Of a DNA stretch of 64,000 bases, positions 24,872-35,863 are shown piece after piece. Position 1 is the stretch's first letter. Each line of letters starts with the position of its first letter. The position numbers were made by a program, and so were the translations under genes. The notes below the pieces were generated by a model. It made no database searches. It saw only the letters and a program-made list of their open reading frames with translations, and was not told the origin of the DNA. Source of the DNA: Pohlia nutans. Its lineage: Eukaryota; Streptophyta; Bryopsida; Bryales; Mniaceae. Location of the stretch: positions 30,820,452 to 30,884,451 of the forward strand of contig CM040088.1 in NCBI GenBank assembly GCA_022496805.1. Direction: 5' to 3'.

Positions 24872-25417
24872 TAACCCTTTAACGTCCCAATTCAACATTG
24901 TTTTCAAAGAAGTGTTATAAAATGTTTGATGGAAACCCAAAATGGAGTTGATGTACAAAGAAAATTTGTAAATGTCAATGTGAAGATCACATCTATACGG
25001 TTAGATGTATCATATTTTTTATTAATAATTTTAAAATAATTTTGCAAGGTTTTCTCTTGAAATTCAATTAAAAATCCCGAATCAACACAAAAAAATTGAA
25101 AAATATTGGAATGAAATTGGAATAACATGCACTATGTGATGGTATGGTTTCCATTATTTGATTCTACTTATTTTGGAAAATCATGTCTAAGGTCTCACTT
25201 TTTGAACTAAGAATGAAACTTGACATAAACCAATTGTGTTATTTTTCCAAAAATCATGATAACCTATTTTGAAGATCCACACCGTACAAAGGATAGTCAA
25301 CTTACATAAGAACCCAAAAAAAATTGGTGGATGAAAACTGTCCACTTTGGATGGAAATCAAACATCTTTAATCTGTTCGTCGTCCAATATATGGACGCTG
25401 GCGCGCTAAAGGGTTAA
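24872..25417 (+). mobile_element. TTAA-terminal MITE, 546 bp (subfamily B)
   Basis: The ends are TTAACCCTTTAACGTCCC and GGCGCGCTAAAGGGTTAA. It is homologous to the reverse-oriented 58465-59704 copy. It lies 8 bp from the first recognisable exon of the RPN5 pseudogene and may have removed or displaced the upstream exons. No ORF. Confidence 0.88.
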
Positions 25418-26172
25418 ACTGACAGGTATTGGTGCCTCCACCTTATGTTGAGATAGAAAGAGCAGGGTTAATCAAGAAGTTGGCAAAGATCCGAGAAGAG
25501 CAAGGACAAATCGGTGAAGCTGCAGACTGTATGCAAGAAGTTGCGGTATCAATGACGCTTTGATCCACTTCTATTGCTGATTAGCTAAATGTTTTGAATA
25601 ATGTGATATTAGTGACCTCAAAGACACTCAAAAGTAGTAGTAGGTGTGTGGTGCCAGAATCGGAAAACTGGTGTAAGTTATGCAGCTTTGTTATCGATCG
25701 CGAAGTTCTAAATTCATGTTGGTGTTTCTTGATACAGTTTTGAGACTTTCGGCGCCATGGCAAATACCGAGAAGATTGCTTTCATTCTTGAGCAGGTATG
25801 AGAGTACTCCTCTGCAAGTTGTGCTAGCTTTACCTACTAGCTCAAGTTTAGTTTCAATTGAAGCTTTCAATTTAGTACCAACACTCTCTGAGTTGGGGCG
25901 GATTTACTACTAGCATATGATTTTTCGGTAATCCGTATTGGAAGATTATTGTTTTCTGTTACGATTTTGAGTTCTGCACTAAATAATATATTGTTTTTTT
26001 GGGGTGGGGGTGGTGTCTTAGATTTTGAGGAAGAATATGTTGGCATTTAGTTCTGGCTACTCATAATCCCATGCAATCTAGCTTACCGAATAGCCCGCTT
26101 GAAGATAAGTTGTCTGAAATTCCCAAAATTCAGTACGTTCCTTATCCAAATGTTAAAAGTTTCTCTGCATTC

Positions 26173-26194
26173 GGGTTTAGGGTTTAGGGTTTAG
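26173..26194 (+). repeat. Interstitial telomeric tract 1 (TTTAGGG)3
   Basis: About three perfect plant-type telomere units, in what would be an intron of the RPN5 pseudogene. Confidence 0.8.
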
Positions 26195-26499
26195 TAATGT
26201 TGTGACATGGCTGGGATAGTATACTTTCAAGCAAGTAGGCATTATCCAGTCCATTCGTCTCCATAGATGCTTTGGTGTGAAGCGATGAAGCTTATGCGGA
26301 AGGAGCAGATATTTTGCTACTACTTGGGAACTTGTAAGTAAATAGCAAGAGGGTTGAATTGACGGTTTTGTTTCTGTGGTCGTAGAGCGCTGCTAAAGCA
26401 GTTCGTAACAATGGAAGTCATAAGGTACGTGGGACCGCTTTTGGGAAGATTACAAGATTGAGTTTGAGCAGGAAGCTAATCTCCCTGGAGGATCCCTTG

Positions 26500-26518
26500 G
26501 GGTTTAGGGTTTAGGGTT
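26500..26518 (+). repeat. Interstitial telomeric tract 2 inside a former exon
   Basis: GGGTTTAGGGTTTAGGGTT separates codons for PGGSLG from AEDLRQR, where intact RPN5 has only a few residues. It introduces a stop. Confidence 0.85.
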
Positions 26519-27368
26519 CAGCTGAAGATCTTCGCCAGCGAATCATCGAACATGTATGTATTCTATATTGATTCCCATGGATGATATGAACTTGACTCTT
26601 GCTGTCACTCGTACTTTAGTTTAGACAACCAGTCTTGTCTACGGACGACTTGCAGTGACTCATTTTAATTCCTGACACTTTGTTACAGAATATCTCCAAA
26701 TATTACTCAAGAATCACATTGAAGTTAGAGGCTCTCAGAATTACTGTGCCTCACTGCTCAGGTATTGATGCTTAAGTTTATCCATGTGTAATTGAGATGT
26801 TCATTATCAATGCCATCTTAATTATCTGCTAGTTCAGTTTTGAGTCATCCTCGTGATATGGAATAAGGCACTGATTATCAACAAGAGTGACCACTATTAG
26901 AAGTGAGCTTCTATGAGGAAGAGCTTAATTTATGGATGAGGCATGTTTGCTATTACGCCTGCTGATGTCATGTGTAGAGAGCATGCAATACTGGTATAGG
27001 TTCAGGTCACCTAGGTGGTACAATCCATGGCGGTTTGCCACCAATCAAAACTTTGCAAAAAGCACCAAACTCATGTTGGTGCTATGTAGCACCAACGTTG
27101 GTGGCAAAAATACATTCCCACCTCTATTCATGATCATACGTGAAATTTATTTGGATTTGACAGCTTTAACAATGCAATATCTATTATTCGTATATTGTTG
27201 AATTTTAAAGGCAACTGAAGCACACAACCAATTCATTTTATTCTTAGGCTTGTTGGGGTTTATTGTTTGTTTGCTCTACTCTTACGTTGTGGTTAATTAT
27301 TTGGCAGGAAACAGAGGAGCACCTCTTAGAAACGGTAGATCTTTAGATTCACCTCGATTCCCCTGCTG

Positions 27369-27797
27369 GTACGTTGGTGTCATTTGTAGTTTCAAGTGTT
27401 TTTATTAAATCCTTCAGTGTAGGTTTTGTCTGTACGGTTCAATTCACCAATACTATCACTAATATTTTATTATAAATTTTGAAAGTTAAAATTAAAAATG
27501 CTTTTTACCACAATTTCCAGACAGATGGTGTGTACCATGGAATTTCTAATCATCGTACTTCATCTTGGGAAGGATTTCCAGTCATGGCAGCGGAGTCTCA
27601 GAACTTTTGTTACAACACTATCATACGTCATCCAATGTAGATGACATGCTACTTTTGAGCGGTGCAGTGTTGTCTGTACATGTTATGGCTTGTCTATGTA
27701 CGTTCTCATAAGCTGTGAATATGTGGAGTGGCTGGGACATGTCTCTGATGGCCCATGGATGAACCCTTAGAGGCTTGTATGGTAGTGGTGGGATGCT
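27369..27797. other. Flank of the RPN5 pseudogene
   Basis: The last RPN5 exon is not convincingly present. No other gene is seen. Confidence 0.45.
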
Positions 27798-28129
27798 TTT
27801 ACCCCTAAACGTACCGACCCTTTGAACACAAGTAGATGCTAGCCTCAAAAATAGATGTTAGCATGGCTCAATGTACATGTGGTGTACATGAAAGGACCAT
27901 TGCAAGCATAAAATCTACCCAACAAAGTTGTCGTACTTGCAGTTTGAGGCCTCTCCAATATTATCAACAGCTCCCCATCACAGGAGATTTATTGTAACTA
28001 GTAGAGAATTTAATAGGTTTACAAAGGTGACTTGGATGAAAGTCATCCGAGGTTGTATGAGAAAATTACAAGACTTTGAATCTGTTCGTGATCTGACAGT
28101 TTCTGGACGCTGGGACATTTAGGGGTTAA
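27798..28129. mobile_element. TTAA-terminal MITE, 332 bp
   Basis: The left end is TTTACCCCTAAACGTACC (mutated TTAA) and the right end GGGACATTTAGGGGTTAA. There is no significant ORF. Confidence 0.65.
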
Positions 28130-28549
28130 CAAATACTCATACTGAAGGTATGTGTTCCACCCGAAAATCCTTTACTTATGTAAACTTCCTAGTAAACTAA
28201 CTGTTGTTTTAACGTTACTTCTCATTTGAGGAATTTATGGCAAGAAGTGAATAGCTGTGAGGGAAGTTTTCTAAAATTTGAGGGCAGTTAACTTGCTTCT
28301 GGTCCAAATTCAAGAAAAACTTCAGTTCACGTGTTGTCATGCATGTTTACCCCCACATGCAGCAATAGCAAACTTGATAGGACACTTGTCACACCATCTT
28401 TTGATCCAATACACAGAAGGAACCCCAAAAAGCTCCCCCCTCCCAAAAAGTCAAGACTGACGCAAACATAAAAGTAAGCAGCTGGTTCCAAATTATTGCT
28501 TTTCAAACAGAAAACGAAAGGCCCGCCCCAAAGGCAACTGGGCCCACTT

Positions 28550-28760
28550 GGTTCGGAATGACCTTAAATTACCTAGGTGATAGTGAGGAGGTGGGCTCCT
28601 CTCAGGAGTGCTTATTAGCACCAAAGAGGGCGGTGGTTTGATTCTAGTAAGATCCACATCGTGAGGGCTAATACTTCCCTGCTTGATGGGAACCCTGAGC
28701 ATGACAAGGATTGCCCCTAGGCCTCATGTTACCGTGAGGGAGTCGCTCTTAGTAGGAAAT
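28550..28760 (+). mobile_element. Possible tRNA-derived SINE
   Basis: A box-A-like GGTGATAGTGAGG (about 28577) and a box-B-like GGTTTGATTCT (about 28634) are spaced as in a Pol III promoter, and a GC-rich body follows. No second copy or target duplication is seen in the window. Confidence 0.3.
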
Positions 28761-29342
28761 GATTAGGAGCTTTTGATCTAGTTCAGATATGGTAGGAAGA
28801 AAAAATCTAAAAAATTCACCCGCAGGGGAGCATTGGAAACGTGCTCTCGTCGTTCTCAGTGTGATGTTTGTAATTTGTTGTAGTGCAATAGAAATAAAGC
28901 ATCCATTTGTTTCAAGGAAAAAAAAATGGACCGACTTAGGCTCGGCTTTAAACTTGGATTTCCTAATTGGGCCTTTACTAATGTCCATTGTCCTTAATTC
29001 TTAACCCTTTACTGCTCAACCTTGTTTTGTATAAACCACAGATTTTTGGTGATTTCTTTTTTAAAACTCTCTCTATTGCATTTAGAGATACTATTAATAA
29101 TATTCAACCGTATAAATATAAACATAGCTTAATCAAACAAGTGTTGGTTAAACCTTGATAACATCAGACCGTTGGATTCAAAGATTATAGTGTCTTTGGA
29201 CCGTATAATGCACACTCAAAAACAAGATTTTGGAGGGTGTGTGACTTCAAAGTTTAATAGAATTTAGGATCAATTTTCCAAAATGAAAGTTAACCCCTAA
29301 AAGCCCGAGGGGTATTGGACAAAATATAGATGTGTTATAATA

Positions 29343-30756
29343 CAGTGACTTACAAAACCTAGTCAGTGAGGGCCGCTACAGGCGAGTGGCCGCCTATGCT
29401 TAGTATAATCTGAAATATCTACTGCATTAATGAGGATTTAGAGGTGTCATCAAGAGTAAATGATAGATTTCCAAGTGTCTACTAATGCATCGAAGTGTTA
29501 CTGAAATAATTTCAAAGGTGGTTGAGATATTTAATTTTAAAAGAGATTCTCTCATGACTCACTTTTAGTCTTGCATATCTACGCCTCCATTTCTTCCATA
29601 TATTGACAATGTAGTAGAGAGTTTCAATTTAGCAGTGAGTGTTGTAAGTAAACAAGAGTGTCTCTTCTCCTTTTCAAGTAATCCATTGCATTTTTAGTTG
29701 TTCTATATAGTACTATGACAAGGCCATTGCCCTATAAAAAGCAGAATGGTGTAGTATCATTGCTACTAAAAGGATGGAACATACGGAAAGTAGCCAAATG
29801 ACTTGCTATTAGTCAAATCTAGTGTTGAGAAAATCCGAAAGAATCCAACTGTAGGAGGAAGATCAAAAGTGATTTCAAACCACTTGAGGAGGGCATGTGT
29901 GCGAGCGGTGACAATTGGATGATTTAGTATTGCCACGCAGGCATGCAAATTAGTTAGGCAGGAATTTTCCAATAAAATTAGTATTCAGATAGTACGACGA
30001 ACATTAAATTCGGCAGGTTTGGAGCTTGTGTGAAGAAAAAAAAACCTCTTCTTTTACATAATAATATTTACATAATAAAAAAGCTCATTTAGACTTTGCC
30101 AAATCTTACAAGAGTTGGACCGTCATAGATTGGAAGCAAGTGGTTTTTTGACATGAGACTAAGGTCAATCATTTTTGCTCAGATGGTCGTTATTGGTGTT
30201 CGGCTCGAGACGGAGAGGGTCTTACAGATCGAACAGTGAAGAAAACACTATAACACGGAGGAGGTTCAATAATGGTTTGGAATTGCATGAGTGCAATTGG
30301 ACCTGGTTTGATTTGCAAGATAGAAGGTAGAATGAATCAATATGTCTATTGTGAACCTATGGGCATTACTAAAACAGAAGATCAATTCTTATCCAAAGGG
30401 TCTTCTAGAATTATGGAAGAGTGTGCTTGAGACTTTCTATTCTATCACTTCCATAGAGCGTGAGAAGCTCTATGCCACACAGAATGCGGATAGTTATTTA
30501 TGCAAAGGGCAAGTAGACTGATTTTTTAGTGTATATAGAATTACAAGTCCAAAATTGAGTCAGTGAGGGGCTTGATTTCAAAATTTGAGAACTTCTATAT
30601 ATTACGTGTATTTTGTTTTCAATTCCCGTGTGAATAATCAGTAAAACTTCTACTCTCTAAAGTGATTTTATGTTTGTTTAATTATTCACTCCATATGATA
30701 GTATTGCTTATTTACCGGAAAACATTCAAACACCGACTCCGTTTTGTGAGTCACCG
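29343..30756 (+). mobile_element. Tc1-like element, 1414 bp, with TA target duplication
   Basis: The termini are CAGTGACTTACAAAAC (left) and, as the complement of the right end, CGGTGACTCACAAAAC. The inverted match runs 21 of 26 bp, to AGTC(A/G)GTG. TA flanks both ends (29341-29342 and 30757-30758). An AGTCAGTGAGGG motif recurs internally at about 30558. It encodes the relic transposase at 29740-30515. Confidence 0.92.
29740..30515 (+). pseudogene. Tc1-type transposase relic
   Basis: Reading across a few stops and shifts gives an N-terminal helix-turn-helix region (LLLKGWNIRKVAKxLAISQ), a second one (IQIVRRTLNSAGLEL, then KKPLLL), then FAKSYKSWTVIDWKQVVF, CSDGRYW, HGGGSIMVWNCMS and GPGLICKIEGRMNQYVY. 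A C-terminal piece (LLELWKSVLETFYSI) follows directly. The first catalytic Asp is lost in a stop/shift, and the segment with the second Asp and the Glu of the DDE triad is deleted, so it cannot transpose on its own. The SDGR-W and HGGGSIMVW motifs place it in Tc1 and not in the plant mariner group. Confidence 0.9.
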
Positions 30757-31670
30757 TATTTGCCTTCCATATGTTTGATGAAGTTTAAACAAAATGTAGG
30801 GCATCATCTTTACAAATTATTCGTAGGGTTAAACTTCCAAAGCATAATTGGTTAAAGTTGATTTATCTATTAATTGTAAATTTCAAAAAAGCAGAAGAAA
30901 TGATGGTGGGAATATCATTACTTTTCCAAATAGAAAATTTTATAATACTAAGACATAGTTGAGGTGATTCACTTTGAAAAATTCTCCCAAGCAGAGTTTA
31001 ATTCGGATTGACATAATTAAAACTGTGTTGGAAAGTAGACTTGATGTAGTATTTTTTAAATTTTTTTAAATTTGTTTAAACGATATTTTTTTGTTCCGAG
31101 CAGCCCGTTAGATTCGGGCAGTGATTAGAAAATGGTCGTTTGAGCATTTAGGGGTAAAACTGTTCAGCAATGACCTATATCAACACGTCTTTATTGCAAT
31201 CTTTCATGTCAAGAATGGACTCACACATAATTATTGTGAATTTTATAAGTGAGAGTGACTTATCCATATACGATTTAGGACAAAATTTATACATATAAAT
31301 ATGAAGTGAGTTGATACATTGATCAAGATCGAAATACATACACTAATGGAACATGAAGAAGAGAACACAATCCAAAAAATAAAACAAGACAACAAACTTC
31401 CGAACACAAGAAGTACCGCATAGTACATGTGTTTTATTTGTAAGTATTTGCTATATTTTTAGGTATTTGCAGCATTTTGGTGTTTTGTAAATAAATGTTC
31501 TAATAGCTTCACAACTCCAAATCAAAAATTTATTCTTGAAGTGTGTACATGAGATGGATCCTACATTTGAACTTCAAACATTGATGCTTAGTTTAGAATA
31601 TATCTTACGGTAGATTGCAAAAACATGCTTCATTGACCACAATGTGGTTGTGTAGGTTGTAAAGGGTTAA

Positions 31671-32930
31671 ATATCTATCCCAGCCCCACGGGCTTGGTTT
31701 CCAAAAAACCTTGCTATTGTATGGAAAGGGCTTGGTTTCCAAAAAACAATAATTTCTCAAAGAGCACTACTCAACTCCTTCTGACTAGACATGGATCATT
31801 GGATGCACTATACGGTGTGGCATGTGATGTGCTTAGTACATAGCAACAACAAATTCTTCTATGGTTGTTCGCAATGTCTAGATGAATGGTATTGGAGGAA
31901 CAAGTCCTTTTCTTCAAGCATTGCCCGGTTGTTTGCTCGAGCTACTCCATAGTTGTTAGTTTTCTATTTTCAAGATTGTATGTGTCGTGAAACTACTTCA
32001 GTTTACAACAGGTTAGAGACAACACCCATGCCCCTGGTCAAGGTTCTCTGCAGTATTCCTCAAGTTGCTTGCCCAAGCTCTAAATTGTCGTTTAAGGATT
32101 AATTTGTTGTGTTTGCATTTTTTTGAAAATCAAATTGGGATTATTTTTGGCTAAAAAAAAAAAAAGATTCATGAATAATAATAATAACAATAATAACAAT
32201 AATAATAATAATAATTCATGTTTAAGAAAAAATGTACTTTATATTAATTTTGAAAGTGAAAAGGTAGCCATATCTCACTTGTTACATATAGGTGGTATTC
32301 TTTTTAACACAATAGAATTATCCTTAAACTCAAATTCTAGTTTCCATCTTGTGTTTTTCCTTTGATCCTCCTATAAATTAGCATATCCAAATATCCAATC
32401 ATCAATGGAGTACATGAAACCATTCTAGAATAATTGAACCCCTACACATTTAATTTTTTAACTAATTGAACCATTGGATGTAAAGAATAATATATATTGA
32501 GGTTGGAAGTTGATAGTGGGAGTTTATCCATCTATAAAAACTACATGAGAAAAAAAGTGAAATGTATTCTATTCAAATACATTCAGCTTTGCAAAACCAA
32601 ATATACATTCCATTTCAAACCCTTTTTAAGGTATTGGAGTTTTTCTTAATCTATCATGAGGAAGGTTGAATGAAATAGAGTATAAAACTTAATCCTTAAA
32701 TGGATTTCACAGCCCTAGGAGTTGGATTTTTTCATTTTCAAAACACTTTGAACACAAATATTTAATAATGGAGATGAATTGTTATGGATTTTCTTTTTCA
32801 AACATCACACATAATAAAGATATTATGTGTTTCCATTTTTAAATTCATATAAATAACTTCTCTATTTACAGGTGAAGGTACCTATGTTCCAAAATTTCTA
32901 ATCTTAGATTTTTTTCTCTAAGGGTTAAGA
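31671..32930. other. AT-rich intergenic DNA with an AAT/AAC microsatellite
   Basis: A microsatellite of AAT and AAC units runs 32173-32216. A local repeat, GGGCTTGGTTTCCAAAAAAC, occurs twice at 31688-31746. No gene. Confidence 0.7.
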
Positions 32931-33403
32931 CTCTACATCCATTATAGTATTTAGTCCGAGCCCTCATCCAAGCCCCCATCCGAGCCTCACTAACTGCTAA
33001 CTCAAGGCTGTAACGTTTTATGCAAGGCAAAGTTTTTTTTACCAAAATTGAAGATTTCCGAACTACACTGAAATCAACATATACTGTGGGTAGGTGAATG
33101 ATGTAGGTACATTCCTCCATTTGAACAAATTTTCATCCATTTTGAATAAATTTCATCAAATTTGGATGAATTTTACCAAAATATTTTGGAAAACTAATTA
33201 TTGGTAAAGCCTCTCACAAATACCGTCGACCACAATATATAGTGATTCAGTGTACAGTACCCACCAATAAGTTTACGTTCATTTAGTTTTTCAAAGAATT
33301 GAATCAATTAATTAAATTTATAGAAAAAATATATTAAAGTTAAAATATGTCAAACCATTTGAAGTGTAAAAATTACTTCTTTGGACAATTTTTGGATCAG
33401 ATA

Positions 33404-34219
33404 TTAACCCCTAACCGTCCCGACGTCCATATTTTGGACGTTTTTGGGGGACATTCACCTTCGAAGAGCTGTAACTTTTGCAGAACGTGTCCGATTTTAA
33501 TGAGATTTTGCAAAAACTCCCCGCATGATGTATGGAATGTGTGGTAAAAACTTCAGAGCAATTCGAGATGAATTGAATTTTTGGTGATCATTTGAAAGTA
33601 GGTATCTTATTTTTGGACAGTTCTGTGAATTTTGATGGCAGCAACTTCGGGGGCTTGTATCTCCTTCATCCCAAGTCCGTTTTCAATAAAACTTGTTGGG
33701 TTGAATTCCCCTTGAAGTCTAGTTATCATGGAAATTTTTTCATGTCAATCCATGTTGTTATGAATGTTTGGGAGTCATTTTAGTGCACGGGTCTAGTTTG
33801 GACACTTTTTGCTTTTTGGTTCAAATGGGTCACTTTTCGGGCTACTTTTTGACATTGCAAGGCTATTTTAGGGCACATTAAAATTTTTCATGAGGATTTT
33901 TTGGTGCCAATGTGTTTATATGATGATTTTGAACTACTTTATAGTTGAAAGTTATTTCATTTGAGTAATTTTGAAAACGAATTTCACCTCTAACTGTGTT
34001 GCTAGGAAAATTTCAGCATCCTTTTTTAGCACTAAAACACTATGATCTTGCAATTTATATGGCAAAATGACCCCAAAATCGATCCACGTGATCTATAACA
34101 TGTATGTTACAAGATTGTACGGTTGAGATTTCTATACCTCACTTACATTTAGACTTATAACACATCAAAAGCCATGATGATTTTAAGCCCAAAAAAGCTA
34201 GGGACCCTTAGGGGTTTAA
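33404..34219. mobile_element. TTAA-terminal element, 816 bp
   Basis: The left end is TTAACCCCTAACCGTCCC and the right end GGGACCCTTAGGGGTTTAAA. A subterminal palindrome, GACGTCCATATTTTGGACGT, lies near the left end. It has no recognisable ORF and its interior differs from subfamilies A and B. Confidence 0.65.
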
Positions 34220-34300
34220 AAAATAAAAAAATAAAAAATTCGAATTGAACATTTCTGAACTGAAAACTTCAAACATTGATATTTTAGTAAATATGATCGG

Positions 34301-34914
34301 GATTGAAAGCACGAAAAAGTGTACCACCTCTAACTATTATTACCATTCAACAATGCAAGGTTCAAAAATACATAATAAATTTGAATTTCGTAAAAAATTA
34401 AATAACAATAAAATAAAACACCTATTGTTTTATAAAGTCTACCAAAAAAATTTGAGAAAATGATCTTCAATAAGTAGTTATAAATTTTTTATTGACGTAG
34501 AAGTGGCCAAAATTGAAAAAGTAGTTACATACAATCAACAAAATTGATATAAAACAAGCAAAATGTATATCAAAACATATATTTTTCTACTTTCTTTTTG
34601 GACAAGGACCTCAATTCTATCATTATCTCAAAGCTCATAAAAATTATATTTATGTTGAGTGTATTTAAGGCCATCAATTTTGCAACCGAGATTGGATTTA
34701 GGCATTCATTTTCAAACACTACTTTTTGTAAACTTTTTTGAAGATTTTGTTCTGAAAATTTGTGTTCAAGTACCTATAAGAACTCTAGAGGGCTTCATGA
34801 AATTAAAACCAAAATACAATATATTTAGATATAAATTTATGGCCTTTGACCAAAACAATTATGATTTTAGTATAGCAGACTAACTTTTTGGTACAGTTTT
34901 TCGTGCTTTCACCC
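34301..34914. mobile_element. Non-autonomous element with GGGTGAAAGCAC termini, copy 2
   Basis: Inverted relative to 6818-7435 and about the same length. It shares long blocks, including the strand-matched peptide-like frame KKLNNNKIKHLLFYKVYQ. The left end has drifted (GATTGAAAGCACG). Confidence 0.85.
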
Positions 34915-35770
34915 TCCCAAAATTCATGATTTTTTTTTTTTACATGATTCTATAGAGGATTTGCATTCTTTCCATTGAAGGTTTTATAGACCATAAGTAA
35001 CAAAATTTGTATTCATGGTTGTTTGAATTAAGGGTAAAAAATGAAAGTTTGAATTTCAAATAAAAATATATTAAAAATATATTTTATTATCAAAACTCAA
35101 TTATATGTGTGGTTCATCTCATGCATTACAACTTGTTCAAATTACGCTCAAAGTTTATAAATTTTTGTAAGTTTTATTGACAATTCTTTGAAAAATTGAA
35201 TGAACATAAACTTGTTGATGGGTACTGTACTCATGTAGAAGAACATCCATAAACATACTTGGTAAGAGTATTCATTCTATGCTAAAAAATAAAATAGTCA
35301 GTATAAAACAATTAGTGCATCTCAGACTAAATACTATAATGGGTGCAGTAGCTTTTTTTTTGGGGTTATGGGTGCACATACCTTAGCTTGCGTGGAACGG
35401 ACTGAATCGGATATGGGCCGCAGAATGCCGAAGCCCTATGACCGTGGACAACCCGATAAGGCTACAGGCAGCCTACAACCTCGATAAATGCCGACCATCC
35501 TCCTCGTCAGTATTCTCTCCAGTAGTATCAGATATCGATTCTTTCAGTATCATATGATCTCCAAATATCAAGTGGACAATCTCTTCTGCCATCTCTTACA
35601 AATCGCTTGAATCTCATGTAGCAATCTGCTCCCATTCCAACGCCCTGCACTGCACTCACTCACTGGCACAACACATGCAGGCTAATCTTTCACACAATTC
35701 ACCATCGATCGATCGATCAATCTCCCACTGAGTATGCATGCCCCATTCTTCATTCTGTTTTTCTCTTGCA

Positions 35771-35847
35771 ATTGTGATCAGTTGGGCTGTTTTGACAAAG
35801 ATGAGGTTGAAATTGTGATCAGTTGGGCTTTTTTGACAAAGACGAGC
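35771..35847. repeat. 42 bp tandem duplication in 5' UTR
   Basis: ATTGTGATCAGTTGGGCT, then TTTTGACAAAGA, occurs twice, at 35771 and 35813, immediately upstream of the ATG at 35864. Confidence 0.85.
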
Positions 35848-35863
35848 CGGTGCAGGATTCAAG

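Larger units (their letters stand above)
25426..27368 (+). pseudogene. RPN5: Unprocessed pseudogene of 26S proteasome subunit RPN5 (PSMD12)
   Basis: Exon-like blocks remain collinear with RPN5 and keep splice-like borders: 25426-25545 ([19 protein letters not shown]), 25738-25795 (TFGAMANTEKIAFILEQ), 26015-26132 ([14 protein letters not shown], then LEDKLSEIP), 26385-26420 (LLKQFVTMEVI), 26421-26553 (EDYKIEFEQEANLPGGSLG, then AEDLRQRIIEH), 26689-26761 (SKYYSRITLK, then LCLTAQ out of frame) and 27308-27368 (ETEEHLLETV). RPN5 is a PCI-domain lid subunit of the 26S proteasome. The N-terminal third and the DFVRAQI/YYELMI region are missing, and stops and indels occur. Retained introns point to a segmental duplicate. 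Telomeric repeats lie in one intron and in one exon. Confidence 0.85.
29290..31158. mobile_element. TTAA-type MITE nested in R and itself split by Tc1
   Basis: The left end is TTAACCCCTAAAAGCCC and the right end GAGCATTTAGGGGTAAA. Without the Tc1 insert the element is about 453 bp. No ORF of its own. Confidence 0.75.
29001..31670 (+). mobile_element. R element copy 3 (TTAA-terminal) carrying two nested insertions
   Basis: The left end is TTAACCCTTTACTGCTCAACC and the right end GGTTGTAAAGGGTTAA. R-specific sequence is interrupted at 29290 and resumes at 31159 (TTCAGCAATGACC). Removing the insert leaves about 800 bp. Flanking homology to 17063-17435 and 22960-24055 supports this reading. Confidence 0.8.
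32935..35350. repeat. Large inverted repeat pair enclosing two nested elements
   Basis: The left arm (32935-33403) and right arm (34960-35350) share inverted blocks: ATTATAGTATTTAGTC, and ACAGTACCCA, AGTTTA, GTTCATT and TTTTTCAAAGAATTG in series. Between the arms are a TTAA element (33404-34219) and the GGGTGAAAGCAC element (34301-34914). It may be one fold-back transposon that received later insertions. Confidence 0.6.

Noticed and set aside
27035..27110. GTTGGTGCTATGTAGCACCAAC palindrome
   Set aside because: A small isolated hairpin with no second copy. Not enough to call an element.
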